A stretch of 64,000 bases of DNA from Phytophthora colocasiae (GCA_018806915.1 JAGKQI010000040.1:1240001-1304000); one strand, 5' to 3'; positions 20,238 to 31,026 are shown, numbered from the stretch's first letter. A program made the numbers and translations. The notes: generated from the sequence alone by a model not told the origin.

Positions 20238-23057
20238 AATGATGTTCGTCGTGCGTGTGGCACTAGCGAACAACGTACAGCTAAATATGGGCGTACGGCT
20301 AGATATGGGCGTGTGTCTAGTGGTGGGCGTACTACCGCAGATGTGCGCACTTCTAGAGGTGGGCGTACGGCTAGAGGTGGCACTGCTAGAGGTGGTCGCA
20401 CTATTCATGGTGGACGGGTTGCTAGTGTTGGGCGTGTTGGCTTGGCTGCTAGCAACGAACCTAAGTCTAATACTGGACGGGCAGAAATGTATGGGTGTGT
20501 TTCAAGCAGTGCAGCAGTTGCAAGCGCTGGCAATAACATCACGGTTGGTGAAATTGATAACTCACGGTGTCTCAATGTTCGAGCATCTTGTGGCGGTAGT
20601 TTTAGTGTCGGTACTACCCGTTACACTGGCGACAACGACGTTATATCAGTGGCCGATGGAGGTGATAGTGACGGAGTATCTGTGATTAGCGGAGGTGCCA
20701 GTAGTCCAGACACGATGAATCTTGCGCCATCTTCATCACGTGCGAACACCCCAACATCTCGATCACCCAATGAGGCCAAAACAACACCACGATTCACGCC
20801 TATCCTACTCCAAGATGTCTACATTGACAAACTGGTCGCGTTCACACCTGACAATGAAACGTGGATGAAGGCTAAGGCATACAGACCGATTGGTACATCC
20901 TACATTGTCGGCCGCATTTACCGTTCTGTGAAGAAGGGGAAGAACGCTACTCTCTTTCAAATCCGATGGCTGGATAGTCAATTTCAAAATAACTTGGAGA
21001 TCATCAACGCTGGCGTCGCACAGCGTGGTATCAAGAATTACGTTGCACTTACACAGTTGAAAACTCCTAACTGGGGTTTTATTGTGGAGCCTGATCCTGG
21101 TGAGGAGCTTGACATCGACTCTGAAGCCTCCGACCTAGTGGAAGACCCCATTGAAGCGTTCGATCCTGGCAGCGTTCTTCCCACGAGTCTATCAGAGGTG
21201 GAGGCGATTAGAAACATGCGATTTGTCCCCGGAGAAGACGTTGAATCTCCCTCCTACCTGTATGCGCATGCCGACGGTACAACCAAGACCCACATCCGCC
21301 CTGAGTACAAGCACCTTTTCGAGCACTCTGCCTGCTCGCTTTTTCGCGTACATACCACTATTTTTCTGGCGCCAGACATTACACGAGACGAATCACTACG
21401 CTACTTTAAAGGATATTCGCATCGGCAACCCGTTCACGGTGGACGAGTTGATGACTTTCCTCGGAATTTTGTTCTTCATGGCTGTGAATGATAAGGGGGA
21501 GTACGCAAACTATTGGGGTCAACAAGCCGAAGACTTAGTGTTTGGAGGATCTACAACCGCTCTAGATTCTATCATGTCACTGTATCGATTCAAGCTCCTT
21601 CGGCGTTGCCTGAGCTTCAATGCTTCGCCAACCACTCTTGAGAAAGATGCTGCGGCAAGGATTAGGCCGCTTCTGAATCTACTAAAGATCACCGGGGGGC
21701 AGTACGTTAATGTCGGACGCAATGTTGCTTTGGACGAGGCTAGTGTCGCCTGCAGAACTCGCCAAGGCCGACACATGATCGTGTACAACCCCACCAAGCC
21801 AACGGGCAAGTATCACTTCCGACTTTATATGGTGTGCTGTTCTACTACGTGGATAGCTCTGAACTACAAGCTTCACTGTAATCGAAGTGACATTTTGGAC
21901 CGTTTAGACGGTGTTGTTGGGCTGGAGGAAGCCCAGAGTTTGAGAGAGGAGTTCGAAGCTGTATCGAAAATCCGGCAGCATGTGCTTGAAGTTACACGAC
22001 CTCTCTTTGGGACGAACCGAATTGTGAACATGGACAACTACTATACATCAGTGCAGCTGCTGCAGGAACTGCGGCTTAAAGGTCTCTATAGAAGAGGTAC
22101 AATTCGTGCGAATAGCAAACACTTTCCTGCGCATTCAATACTGCCCAAAGATGATTGCACTCGTGGAGACTACCGACAGGCTGTGGCTCGGGATCACAGT
22201 ATGCTAGCGGCATCCTGGTGTGATGGCAATGTAGTCAACATGATTTCCAATGCAGATTCGACAGCCATTACAAGTGTGGCTCGAGTGATTGGCAAAGAAC
22301 GAAAGGAATTTACGTCGCCAGTGTGTGTTGCCCACTACAACGCCAATATGCAAGGGGTTGATAGACTTGATCAAATTAGAGGACGCTTCTCTATTTCTGA
22401 CGGACACTCCTATAGACGTTGGCACAAAAAGCTGGCATTAGCACTAATTGATGTCGCGCGATCCAACGCATACCTCACTCAACGTCTCGTCAAAACGGAC
22501 ACCCCGCCCATCCGAGACCCTCATCGAAAGTTTATGATGGAGCTTGTGGGGGAATTGCTGAATGGACAGTGGAAAACGCTCCAAGTGAAGGGCGCATGCT
22601 TTACACTGGCGCATGTGCTACAAGAGACGAAATTGAAGCAGTAAACATGCCGCCGGCACGACCAAGCGTTGACGGTGTTAGAGGTGCGACGATGGTGTGT
22701 ACGTCAGTTTCGTCAAGGCAAATTTATGACAAAAGGCAGAGGAAACGTCGACGCTGCATAGTATGCAGGTGGGAGGGCAGATACCCAACCGAGGTTACGA
22801 CCTACTGCTATTCCCATGACGTATGCTTGTGCCGAGAACTGCACGACGTACCTGTCAAGCCGTGGATGTGCCCAAACACTACTGCAACATGTTGGGAAAA
22901 ATTCCATCAGTTCTATCTTCAGCAAAATTTGTTTACTGACAAGGGCAACGTCAGGCGACACTCAAAGCTTGCCATGCTGGAAGCAGCAGCAGGTGACAAC
23001 GAGTCGAGGCCACCTGTAGTACGCCAAATTCAAATATAGGTGAAGTTGTTTGTTTGA

Positions 23058-23395
23058 GTGCATGTGTTTACCTGTATGTAACTTGAATTTAGTATGCTTC
23101 TAGTGCATGTGTTTACCTGTATGTAACTTGAATTTAGTATGCTTCTAGTGCATGTGTTTACCTGTATGTAACTTGAGTTTAGTATGCTTTTAGCGCATGT
23201 GTTTACCTGTGTGTAACTTGAGTTTAGTATGCTTCTAGTGCATGTGTTTACCTGTATGTAACTTGAATTTAGTATGCTTCTAGTGCATGTGTTTACCTGT
23301 ATGTAACTTAAGTTTAGTATGCTTTTAGCGCATGTGTTTACCTGTATGTAACTTGAGTTCAGTATGCTTCTAGTGCATGTGTTTACCTGAATTCC
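23058..23395. repeat. 45-bp tandem repeat array, about 7.5 copies
   Basis: Units begin GTGCATGTGTTTACCTGTAT at 23058, 23103, 23148, 23193, 23238, 23283, 23328 and 23373 (the last partial). Variants alternate at a few positions (GTGCATG or GCGCATG; TTGAATTT or TTGAGTTT). The array lies exactly between the 3' ends of the two convergent genes of the element. Confidence 0.93.
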
Positions 23396-23457
23396 ACTTA
23401 AATGTACGATGTGTTTGGTGCAAATTGAGAGTAGTTCTTGTTGGGAAGGCTGTGATA

Positions 23458-25893
23458 CTACTTTGTATTGCTGTTGTACAGATACACAGGAACTCGATCA
23501 GCCTTCCAGCTACATCTCACAAGGATTTCATCTGCTAGACTCCAGAAAAGACAAAACGGCTCTGTGCACGACTTTCGATGTCTTGGGCAGAATCGAGATG
23601 TAGCCGCCAGTAAGCGAGCCTTTGATAAAGTTGCGAGCTCTCGGGCCACCACCAGCTTCGCGTCTTCTTCAAATAAAAAAATATTCGCAAATACTAATGT
23701 AGCATCACGTGTAGCAGGGTTGCTTGAAAATGAAACATCCCGCACGTCTGTTTTCTTGATCATCACTTTGCCAAGGTGCGGGAATCTTTCAACAAACCGA
23801 TGGAGGCAACGCTCTGCAAGTTGACAAAGATCACTCCGAACTTCTATGCCAACGCATGCCCGGGCTGATGTTGCTATCGCTACTTGAGCGATGATGTTGC
23901 CAACACCTGCCCCAACATCCAGAAAAATATCCCTATTGGTAACAGGACTCATCGCCCGAATTAGGCGAACAACTCCCCAAGAAAGAACTTCACCGGCATT
24001 ATCCTGTGTCTTCCCAGCCTTCTGCCTCACGTCCCCGCGAGTGATGTCCCTAAAAATAAGTCCGACTGCAACCACAGCATCGCTATGGGGTAATGGAGCA
24101 GGCGCTTGATCTACAATGAAACTCAATCAGCCGTAAACGACAGTGATACAAGGGAATGTACATTCTTACCGGATACGTCAGAATCACTGGATGAATTTAA
24201 TACGTGAGGGCTGTGACCAGCCCGTCTACCACTAGTGCCAGCAATACCACTCGAAGCAAGTTCATCACCAGCTGGACGTTCACTGTCCGAAACTCGTCCA
24301 CCACTTGTGCCAGCATTACCACTCGAAGCAAGTTCATCACCAGTAGCACGATCGCTGTCCAAAGCTCGTCCACCACTAGTGCCAGCAATACCTCTCGAAG
24401 AACGTTCATCACCAGTAGCACGATCGCTGTCCAAAGCTCGTCCACCACTAGTGCCAATACCACTCGAAGCAAGATCATCACCAGTAGCACGATCGCTGTC
24501 CAAAGCTCGTCCACCACTTGTGCCAGCATTACCACTCGAAGCAAGTTCATCACCAGCTGGACGTTCACCTCGAAGCGCACGTTCACCTCGAAGCGCACGT
24601 CCACCACGAGCAAGTTCATCGCTGCCAACTTGGCCACTCGAAACAAAGTCATCACCAGCAGCACGTCCAATGGCCGAAGCACGACCGTCACTTGTGCCAG
24701 CCAAAGCACCCGAAGCAAGTTCATTACTAGCACTTCGAAGTGCACGACCACGAGCAGATTGTCCACCAATCGGACGTTCAGCAGCTGCACGCCTACGTCT
24801 CGACGTACGTACACCACTAGCAGAACTCACGCACACGCGACGTTTGGTAACTACACAGCAAGCATAACGATGTCACTAACACAGAACACCTCTACAATAT
24901 AATTCCGCTCACCTGGGCCAGTAACGCCACCCTCATCATCCACTGCTGCTGATCCACGGCGCTTGGAAACTGCATATCACATAGCACAACGTCAGCATCT
25001 TGTGTCCATCTCACAACACGGCTTCCCCACCTCGGCCAGCGGCGTCACTAACAACAACTCCTACACGATGCTCGTGAGCTACATACACAGTACGCAAATA
25101 ACGTCAACAACCACAGCACCCACACAGTCCATGTAGTTCTTTCTCACCTCTACCGACAGTACCAGCGTACGCTGTGCCAGCATCGTCCCGATGTCCAAGT
25201 CCTACAAAACACATAGCAGCATCAGCCATCAGAAGCACCACCTCCATAAAGACCTCACACACCTTGCACAGCATCGATGAGATGTAGTCCGCCTGCTGCT
25301 CGATGCTCACCACCTGCACCTTACGCATGCACACAACATTAGCAACTAGTGCACCGTCGTCCAGTACACATTCATCACGCACCTTGGACGTTGGTGTCAA
25401 CGGCTGCACCGGTGTCTTGCGCTGCACCGCGACACTGCTGTACTGCGCCGCCACCACGCTCTGCCACTGCTTCTCGTAGCTCGTCACCTATAGCACATAC
25501 ACGAACAACGTCAAGTACACGTAGCACCGAATCACACCATTCTTACTGACCTTGGACGGCGGCAGTTGCTGTGGCAACGATGCTTGTGGCAGCTGTAGCT
25601 GCCTTTCGTGAAAGCGTCCTTGGGCCACCTGCAAGTAACGACCGGGAAGGGGCTACACGACGGGAGCGCCGACGTGTGTGTTGTTCTCCGAAGAAGCATC
25701 GCGGGAAGGCCCTTACTACCTTGCCGTAGGTTCTCTTTAGGCTTTCCATCCGAAGCCGGAGCTCCTTAGACGTCCGCGTCCCATGCATCTGCCGGGCTAC
25801 ATATGCCCATGTAACCCGCAGGCCTTCGTCTTCGAATTGGGCAGCAATCTGCACTAGTAGCTTGTCTTCTGCGTCTGAGAACGTAGTTCGCAT
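23458..25893 (-). CDS. Transposon-borne Myb/SANT-DOT1-like methyltransferase fusion
   Basis: Eight exons on the minus strand: 25551-25893, 25383-25487, 25263-25313, 25148-25201, 25031-25078, 24913-24969, 24170-24850 and 23458-24110. Every intron is phase 1 with GT-AG ends; the joined frame is open for 663 residues. Exon 3 has an alternative acceptor 6 bp upstream. Residues about 1-60 form a Myb/SANT domain (FSDAEDKLLVQIAAQF...KRTYG). A linker of small exons, an Arg-rich patch (TSRRRRAAAERP) and 22-24-residue repeats follow. Residues about 450-663 resemble the DOT1 fold: FLDVGAGVGNIIAQVA (SAM motif I), VGIEV, and FANIFLF in place of the family NNFAF. DOT1 enzymes methylate histone H3 Lys79, so this may be a DNA-targeted chromatin modifier carried by the transposon. 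The DOT1 assignment is by motif; substrate and activity are inference. Confidence 0.8.
24228..25560 (-). repeat. Right arm of the inverted repeat inside the piggyBac element
   Basis: Reverse-complement copy of 18834-20237, containing exons 2-6 and the 5' part of exon 7 of the Myb-DOT1 gene. Beyond 25560 the sequence differs completely from exon 1 of the transposase. Below 24228 it leads to the DOT1 domain rather than the transposase core. Confidence 0.88.
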
Positions 25894-26107
25894 TAGTCCA
25901 ATATGTTGATAATATATCTATGTAAATATCTTACCTTTCTATTGGCGGGGGGGATCTCAAATGGACGGCAGAGAGACGCCACACAGGAAGATTATGCTGC
26001 GCATCGAAAAAAAAAGGTCGTAGTTTATAAAATACCCTAGCCGTAAAAAAAACAAAGTGCAGTTATTGGTAGAAATTCTGGAAGTTCTTTAAAGTACGTT
26101 TTTTTCT

Positions 26108-26190
26108 AAAAGGGCCTTTATGCGCCCTTCAAGCAGTCTGTTTTCGTACCTAAATGAAAAACATACCCAAAGAGCGCATAATGCGCCCCT
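26108..26190. repeat. Right subterminal hairpin repeats of the piggyBac element
   Basis: AAAAGGGC...GCGCCCTT is at 26108-26129 and a variant, GAGCGCATAATGCGCCCC, follows at about 26171-26190. They mirror the two copies at the left end. Confidence 0.6.
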
Positions 26191-26406
26191 GCACCGCAGA
26201 AGGGTTAACAACGTTTGTATCAATGTTTACAATTTTTCAGCCATTTTCTTGTGTGATTTTAATTTTTTTTTTACTATTTTAATGAACATATCGAACATCA
26301 TCGGAGAATGCCGATCTATCTTCTGCAGCATGATTCCATGGAGGATAAGCACGCTGGACACTTCAACGGCACACGAACACCGCACGAGCCTCTTCAGCCG
26401 AGTTCT

Positions 26407-26419
26407 CACTTTTCAATAA
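26407..26419 (+). promoter_or_regulatory. Possible initiator of RxLR effector 3
   Basis: CACTTTTCAATAA matches about 10 of 13 positions of the CATTYYNCAWTTT part of the oomycete core promoter and ends 33 bp before the ATG. Confidence 0.35.
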
Positions 26420-26452
26420 GCCTCCAAGCCCCCAAGTCTCCACCCAACCCCA

Positions 26453-26872
26453 ATGCATCTTTCTCACCTTCTCGTAGTACTCGCGGCAACTTTCCTGGCC
26501 ACAAGTGGGGTTGTCGCTGACACTGATACTGGCTCTGTCACCAAGGTCGACTCGGCAGTTAAAGGAAGCAACCCCAAGCCAGCCCACCCCTACCGCCTCC
26601 TGCGGACCTACACGACTGAAGACGAGGACGAATCTGTGGACGTTGAGGATGATGACGACGACGAAGAGGAACGTGGAATCAAAGACATCCCTCTTGAGCG
26701 ACTACAATCGCTTGGTAGAAGAGTGGGTGTGAGCGCTGACGACATTCTGGCTGACGCAGCCGGAACGATGAGAACTATGACCAAGTCGCAAGTGGACAAC
26801 TGGATTAATGGACTTAACCGGCTGAAGAAAATCTACAAGAAGGTCAAGCCTTCACGCATCTCGGACTATTAA
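26453..26872 (+). CDS. Secreted RxLR-EER effector 3
   Basis: This intronless gene encodes 139 residues. The signal peptide is residues 1-22 (MHLSHLLVVLAATFLATSG...). RLLR is at 48-51. A strongly acidic run (EDEDESVDVEDDDDDEE) leads to EEER at 71-74. The C-terminal 65 residues form a short helical module ending in basic residues, unrelated in sequence to effectors 1 and 2. It should be secreted and translocated into plant cells; the target is unknown. It sits between two piggyBac elements: the 8.3-kb element ends 249 bp upstream of its ATG and the 3.5-kb element begins 890 bp downstream. Confidence 0.9.
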   Translation: MHLSHLLVVLAATFLATSGVVADTDTGSVTKVDSAVKGSNPKPAHPYRLLRTYTTEDEDESVDVEDDDDDEEERGIKDIPLERLQSLGRRVGVSADDILADAAGTMRTMTKSQVDNWINGLNRLKKIYKKVKPSRISDY

Positions 26873-27762
26873 GTGCCGATGTTAGAGTGTCCAGTGAACA
26901 AGCCACATGTCCAAGTGAAGATTCCACGTTCATTAAGCTACAGCAAATAACGAAACGTCTTCATGGCCCCTGATGCCTTGTTTGTTTTGTTGTACCAGTA
27001 CATACTGCTAACAGTGTATTGATTTCAGAGAAATGATAGGTATGCACAGCGAAAGATGTCAAATAAACCGTGTTTTGAATGGAGATACTTGATCTGTACT
27101 GAAGGACCTTCAGTGAAGGTGGCACCAAAACACCGTTTTATAATTTGTACTACTGTAGTATTTGACGTAGCATTCATTTTTCTGGCAAGCTAAGCAAATC
27201 GGAAAGTACTACTCGGTGGAACTCGGACATCCGTTGGCTTGCTTCGGTTAGCTGGAATTGAATCATTGATTTTTCTCTCCGGAAGTGCAGCATAGTTTGA
27301 ACATAAAGTTTATCTAACTTTTAAAACTAGAAGTTAATGTCAGCTATCTACGGAATGAGAGCAGCCGTGGTTCACAGCGAGTTTAGGAATACCACTCCAA
27401 ACTACGATCAGCACTCGAAAACGTTGGTAAAGAGGGCCCTCTATTTACTTTTTCTACTCTCATGCAGTTGAAATTGGTGTTGAAGAGTCTGTACTCGTCG
27501 AAACCCTCGGACAACTTGGTTTCGATGCTGGAGGTTTCCTGAACATCGAATTTGGATTTCGTACGTATTGGGGAATTGGTCCACCGATTTCAAGTTTTGT
27601 GTTAGCGGTATCTTAAGTTTTGCTCGCCTGGTGGTCGACTGGTCCACAAAGCAATGCACTTGGCGTACTTTCCAGCTGATAAGAAATGACTAGCATTCGC
27701 CATTCCAACAATTCACCAAACCAAGTAGTAGCAACCACTGGTTGCCAGGTATAACCATTTAA
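26873..27762. other. 3' flank of effector 3; possible coding remnant
   Basis: Unassigned DNA, ending in the TTAA target of the second piggyBac element (27759-27762). A plus-strand frame near 27472-27580 reads VEESVLVETLGQLGFDAGGF, which looks protein-like but is short, lacks a start and matches no family I can name with confidence. It is treated as a possible remnant. Confidence 0.35.
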
Positions 27763-27804
27763 CACCTTCGTTCCGAACGGTACTCGCCTCAGGCGGCTAA
27801 GCGC

Positions 27805-27955
27805 ATGTCGTAAGATACGCCATAACAAGTCACTAGATATTTGTATGAGCCATCTGTTTGGCTTGCGGGAAGATGAATAAATTATCAACAGGTTTTCCGG
27901 TCAATGTCGTAACTCATACCGCATTGTGGTAGAGTAATGGTGGCTCAATGTCGTA
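27805..27955. repeat. Left subterminal ATGTCGTA repeats
   Basis: Exact ATGTCGTA occurs at 27805-27812, 27904-27911 and 27948-27955. Right-end copies are at 31172-31179 and 31203-31210. Two more, inverted, lie in the transposase intron (29308-29315 and 29350-29357). Chance would give about 0.1 copy in an element of this size. Confidence 0.7.
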
Positions 27956-28154
27956 ACTAACTCCTATTGTAGTCAACAGCTGATCAGGGACATGCACTTC
28001 TACGCAACTCATTCCAGAAAACGAGCAAAAGCAGGTACGTTGGCTCAACAATCTTGTATTCAATTGGACGAAACTTACCACTCATCACATGACACGCAGC
28101 CTACCAGACGATGCCTCCCCACCACTTTCTTCATTGTCGCCATCATCGCTTTCC

Positions 28155-31026
28155 TCACCCTCGCTCCTGCCCTCGAAGCTGGAGCTCGCGCCGGGTTTTC
28201 TTCCGCTTTCCAGCGTTCTGGCCTGGCCGCCTCAACACGACGCGCTTCCCTAAGTTGGTCGGGATATCCTGCCCGGCCCCGAAGTCATCATGCCAGATGT
28301 CATAGCACGTCTTGGCAACGCCCTTGTACTCCCGCCGGAACTTATTGCACAGCCAGCACTTCGCGTCGTCCACCGAACATCTCTCACAATAGTACGTAGT
28401 TGCATACGACTTCTTCTTCTCTGTCCGCAGAAGCGCACAGACCTTACATGACCGTTGGCGCCTCTTCTGAATGCCGCTAACAGTTACCCAATCTTCTGAC
28501 TGTTGAAGTGCGTGTGCTAGGCGGACGGGTGTGCGCCTTCTCTTCTGACTTGACGAAGGCGGTGTTGCCTGAACACCTGCAAAGTCCTCAGCCTTGACCT
28601 GCAGGAGCTGATTCTGGAGGACTGCGAACCACTCGGACCTCGGCATGGCGACTGTGCCCTTGATCTTGGCCGCTGCCTTGTGCGTCAGGAACGCGTTCAC
28701 TAGCGCGAGATCGAGAAACCCCAAAAATAGCCCTTTGTAATACTTCTGAAAGCGGGTTGACATTTGCAGCGAATAAGTCTGGAGGCGGAGCTGGTCGTGG
28801 CGATCCACTCCGCCCATCCAGTTCTGATAGTCGTTGACGGACTGCGGACACCCCACTTGCAGAGCGCCCACACGCTTGACCTTCCTTTCGATCGTGGACG
28901 GTGTCATGACGGAGCCCGTGCAGAGATAGTAAACGGGCTTCCTGTCCCACCAGAGACAGGAGGTCATGCAGGGCACAGCGACAGAGCGCGAAAAGAGGAA
29001 TGTGCCACGGGGAATGCTAGCTGGCCGCGTCTTGCTCTTGGACTGGATGGCCTTGTTGAATCCCAAGCGGTTCGTCTGGATGGTCCCAACCACGTAAACG
29101 TTCATCTTGAGTAGCTCCACCGCCAGAAGAATGGACGAGTAGAATCTGTCGACGACAACAGCGTGCCAGTGGTGACGCGACTCAGGGGTAAATGCAGCCT
29201 TTAGGTTGCGAAGTACAGCTGCGGCTCCTGTCTTGAAGTCAATTCCGTTATGAGATCCATCAATGCTGTTTCGCTTGCCTACGTAAACTTCAAATCTAAG
29301 AAACAGTTACGACATAAAGATATGTTAGTATCTGCTGAATACCGTCAGTTACGACATAGAAAAAGTGACAAAAAAAATACCTGTGACAGTAAGCGGTCTT
29401 CGCGTCACACAGCATAAATAGTTTAGAGCCGTACCGGTGCGGCTTGTCCGACATGAACATGCGAGTGGGGTTGCGCCTCGATGTCGCAGGCAGGACGCCT
29501 TCATCGAAGGAGAAGACGGCCGGAAGAGTCCAGCCCGACAAAAAGCGCTCTTGAATCTTATCAGCGACTGGACGCAGCTTCCACAGCTTATCGCGTCCAT
29601 GATCTACGGTATTGTCTACAAAGTGGAGGTCACGCAGGATGTTTTGGCAGCGGTCACGCGTCATGTACCGGCCGAACAATCCGGCCGGAATAGCACCGTC
29701 CTCAACCAGCGTCCAATGCGCAGCAAAGCGCCTCCTCTGAGGGCACATCATCCGAGCCACCAGAAGCCCAACTACATGAAGGATCTCGTGAGCTCCGTAG
29801 GCTTGCGTTGCCCTCAACCTACGCGCGATTTGCGCTACAGTCTCACGATGACGTCCTCTCTGCCGTGCAGCCATCTTTTCTGCTCGTTTGTCCACCTGCT
29901 GAAGGCAGTAGCGGTTAGTCTCGTTAGCGATCGAGACCCACAGCGTTTTTGGGACGAAATACAGTAACGTCAGGAGTGGCGATCGCCACACATCGAGAAG
30001 CTCAGCTACAGGTTTTGCCTCCTGTGCACCTAGCCCAGGGTACGAAGGCACATCAGTCTCGAACTCCGCGGAGACGGGGGCCCATTCCATCGTCCGCAGA
30101 GTATTCTCCCGCTCCACGAGTGCTTCCTTGCTCATAGAAGTGTCTCCAATGTGCAGTGACGCGAGGAAAACCTGATCCATTTCCTCCGCGTCACTGTCAG
30201 ATAGCTCGTCCCCGTCTCCGTCGTACACATCGCCTCCAGCATCACTGTCATCATCAAAAATGCCGTCACCTTCGCTCTCGTCGCCAGAGCTGAGGTCCTC
30301 GTACTCACTACTATTTTCTTCTTTCTGCAGCAAGTTTACATCAGTGTTGGGGATCGGCTGATTTCTGGTTCGCGGTGGGGGAGTAGCGGAGGGAGCGACA
30401 GCACGTTCGTCCTCCCCCTCACTCTCCAGCCCCGATGCCTCCGACAGCAATTGCAGACTTGCTGCTGCGTCTCGATGCTCCTCATCTTCACGAAGGTCTC
30501 TCTGCGAAAGGTCAAAGGCCCTGGCTACAGCGTTTTGAGAGAGGTCAGGCTCCGATGCATCCGAGTCCAGACCGAACAACTGCTCCACAGTGTTTTGCGA
30601 CAACAGCACACTGGTGTCGATCTGCGAAGGTCGGATGGTGGCATCGTCATTGCCACCATCACCTCCACCATCACTACCTACTTCCTCACCAACATGATCG
30701 CCTTGTACATGCTCACCAGTGCTGTCGGCTTCACCATCTGAATCGGCTTCGTCTTCAATCAGCAGGCCAGATTAGAAGGCAAACTCAACGACTGCGCGCT
30801 CACCAACCATCACGTCGTTTTCTGGACTTGTATACGTCCACTCTGTCTGGATTCCAGTGGGCTTCTTTGATGTCCACCCCGCCGCCCGGAGCTGTCTCCA
30901 AAGGTGTCCAAAGTCCACATCATGAGCTGCCGCGGCGGGGGCGGCGGAGGTGGCTGATTTCAAGCGGCGACTGGAACGCATTCTCGTCAGGCTGCAAATT
31001 GTCGAATGAGTGGTGTCCGAGACCAT
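28155..31026 (-). pseudogene. piggyBac transposase, intact except for one premature stop
   Basis: Two exons, 29381-31026 and 28155-29295, surround an 85-bp intron with a textbook TACTAAC branch point. The joined frame has 928 codons and a single internal stop, TAA, at 30772-30774 (codon 85). The N-terminal domain (LWRQLRAAGWTSKKPTG) is shared with the first piggyBac element. A long acidic region rich in Asp, Glu and Ser follows. The core carries the DDE_Tnp_1_7 aspartates in VFSFDEGVLPAT, AVVVDRFYSS and MGGVDRHDQL. A C-terminal Cys finger (CKVC...CERC...CWLC) ends the protein. Without the stop this would be a complete transposase. An ATG at 30609 could restart translation of the core without the N-terminal domain. 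Confidence 0.87.

Larger units (their letters stand above)
18561..23039 (+). pseudogene. piggyBac transposase, multi-exon, broken by frameshifts
   Basis: Exon 1 (18561-18843) encodes an N-terminal domain with FRDVWAALLKDGWTSKRPSG, shared with the second piggyBac element here. Six phase-1 introns of about 62 bp follow; exons are 18907-19011, 19081-19131, 19193-19246, 19316-19363, 19426-19482 and from 19545. Then come a Ser/Gly/Arg/Asp repeat linker, an oomycete piggyBac pre-core (GTSYIVGRIYRSV) and the DDE_Tnp_1_7 core. The core keeps three aspartates in NVALDEASVA, IVNMDNYYTS and MQGVDRLDQI. A C-terminal Cys-rich finger (CIVC...CYSHDVCLC) ends at 23039. Compared with the inverted copy, exon 7 has lost 2 bp near 19729. 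An extra T near 21340 and another shift near 22575 also break the frame. It is therefore probably inactive, although every domain is still readable. Confidence 0.82.
17889..26204 (+). mobile_element. 8.3-kb piggyBac element carrying a broken transposase and a Myb-DOT1 cargo gene
   Basis: The element starts CCCTTCTGCG (17889-17898) and ends with the exact inverse CGCAGAAGGG (26195-26204). It is flanked on both sides by TTAA (17885-17888 and 26205-26208), the invariant piggyBac target. Beyond the 10-bp exact repeat the match continues imperfectly. Subterminal hairpins of the form AAAGGGC...GCGCCCTTT occur twice at each end. Inside are two convergent genes: a piggyBac transposase (plus) with frameshifts, and an intact-looking Myb/DOT1 gene (minus). 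Their 5' parts are inverted copies of each other, and a 45-bp tandem array separates their 3' ends. Confidence 0.88.

Noticed and set aside
23058..23395. CRISPR-like reading of the 45-bp array
   Set aside because: Units are contiguous with no unique spacers and the genome is eukaryotic; it is a plain tandem repeat.
24204..24902. 232-codon Thr/Ser/Arg-rich plus-strand frame
   Set aside because: Antisense shadow of the coding tandem repeats of the Myb-DOT1 gene.
27441..27659. 72-codon minus ORF and an opposing protein-like plus-strand stretch (VETLGQLGFDAGGF)
   Set aside because: Too short and without start or splice context; kept only as a possible remnant of an unknown gene.
28588..29114. 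Alternative frames of 116-120 codons over the second piggyBac transposase
   Set aside because: The DDE_Tnp_1_7 motifs are all in the 28155 frame; these are shadows.
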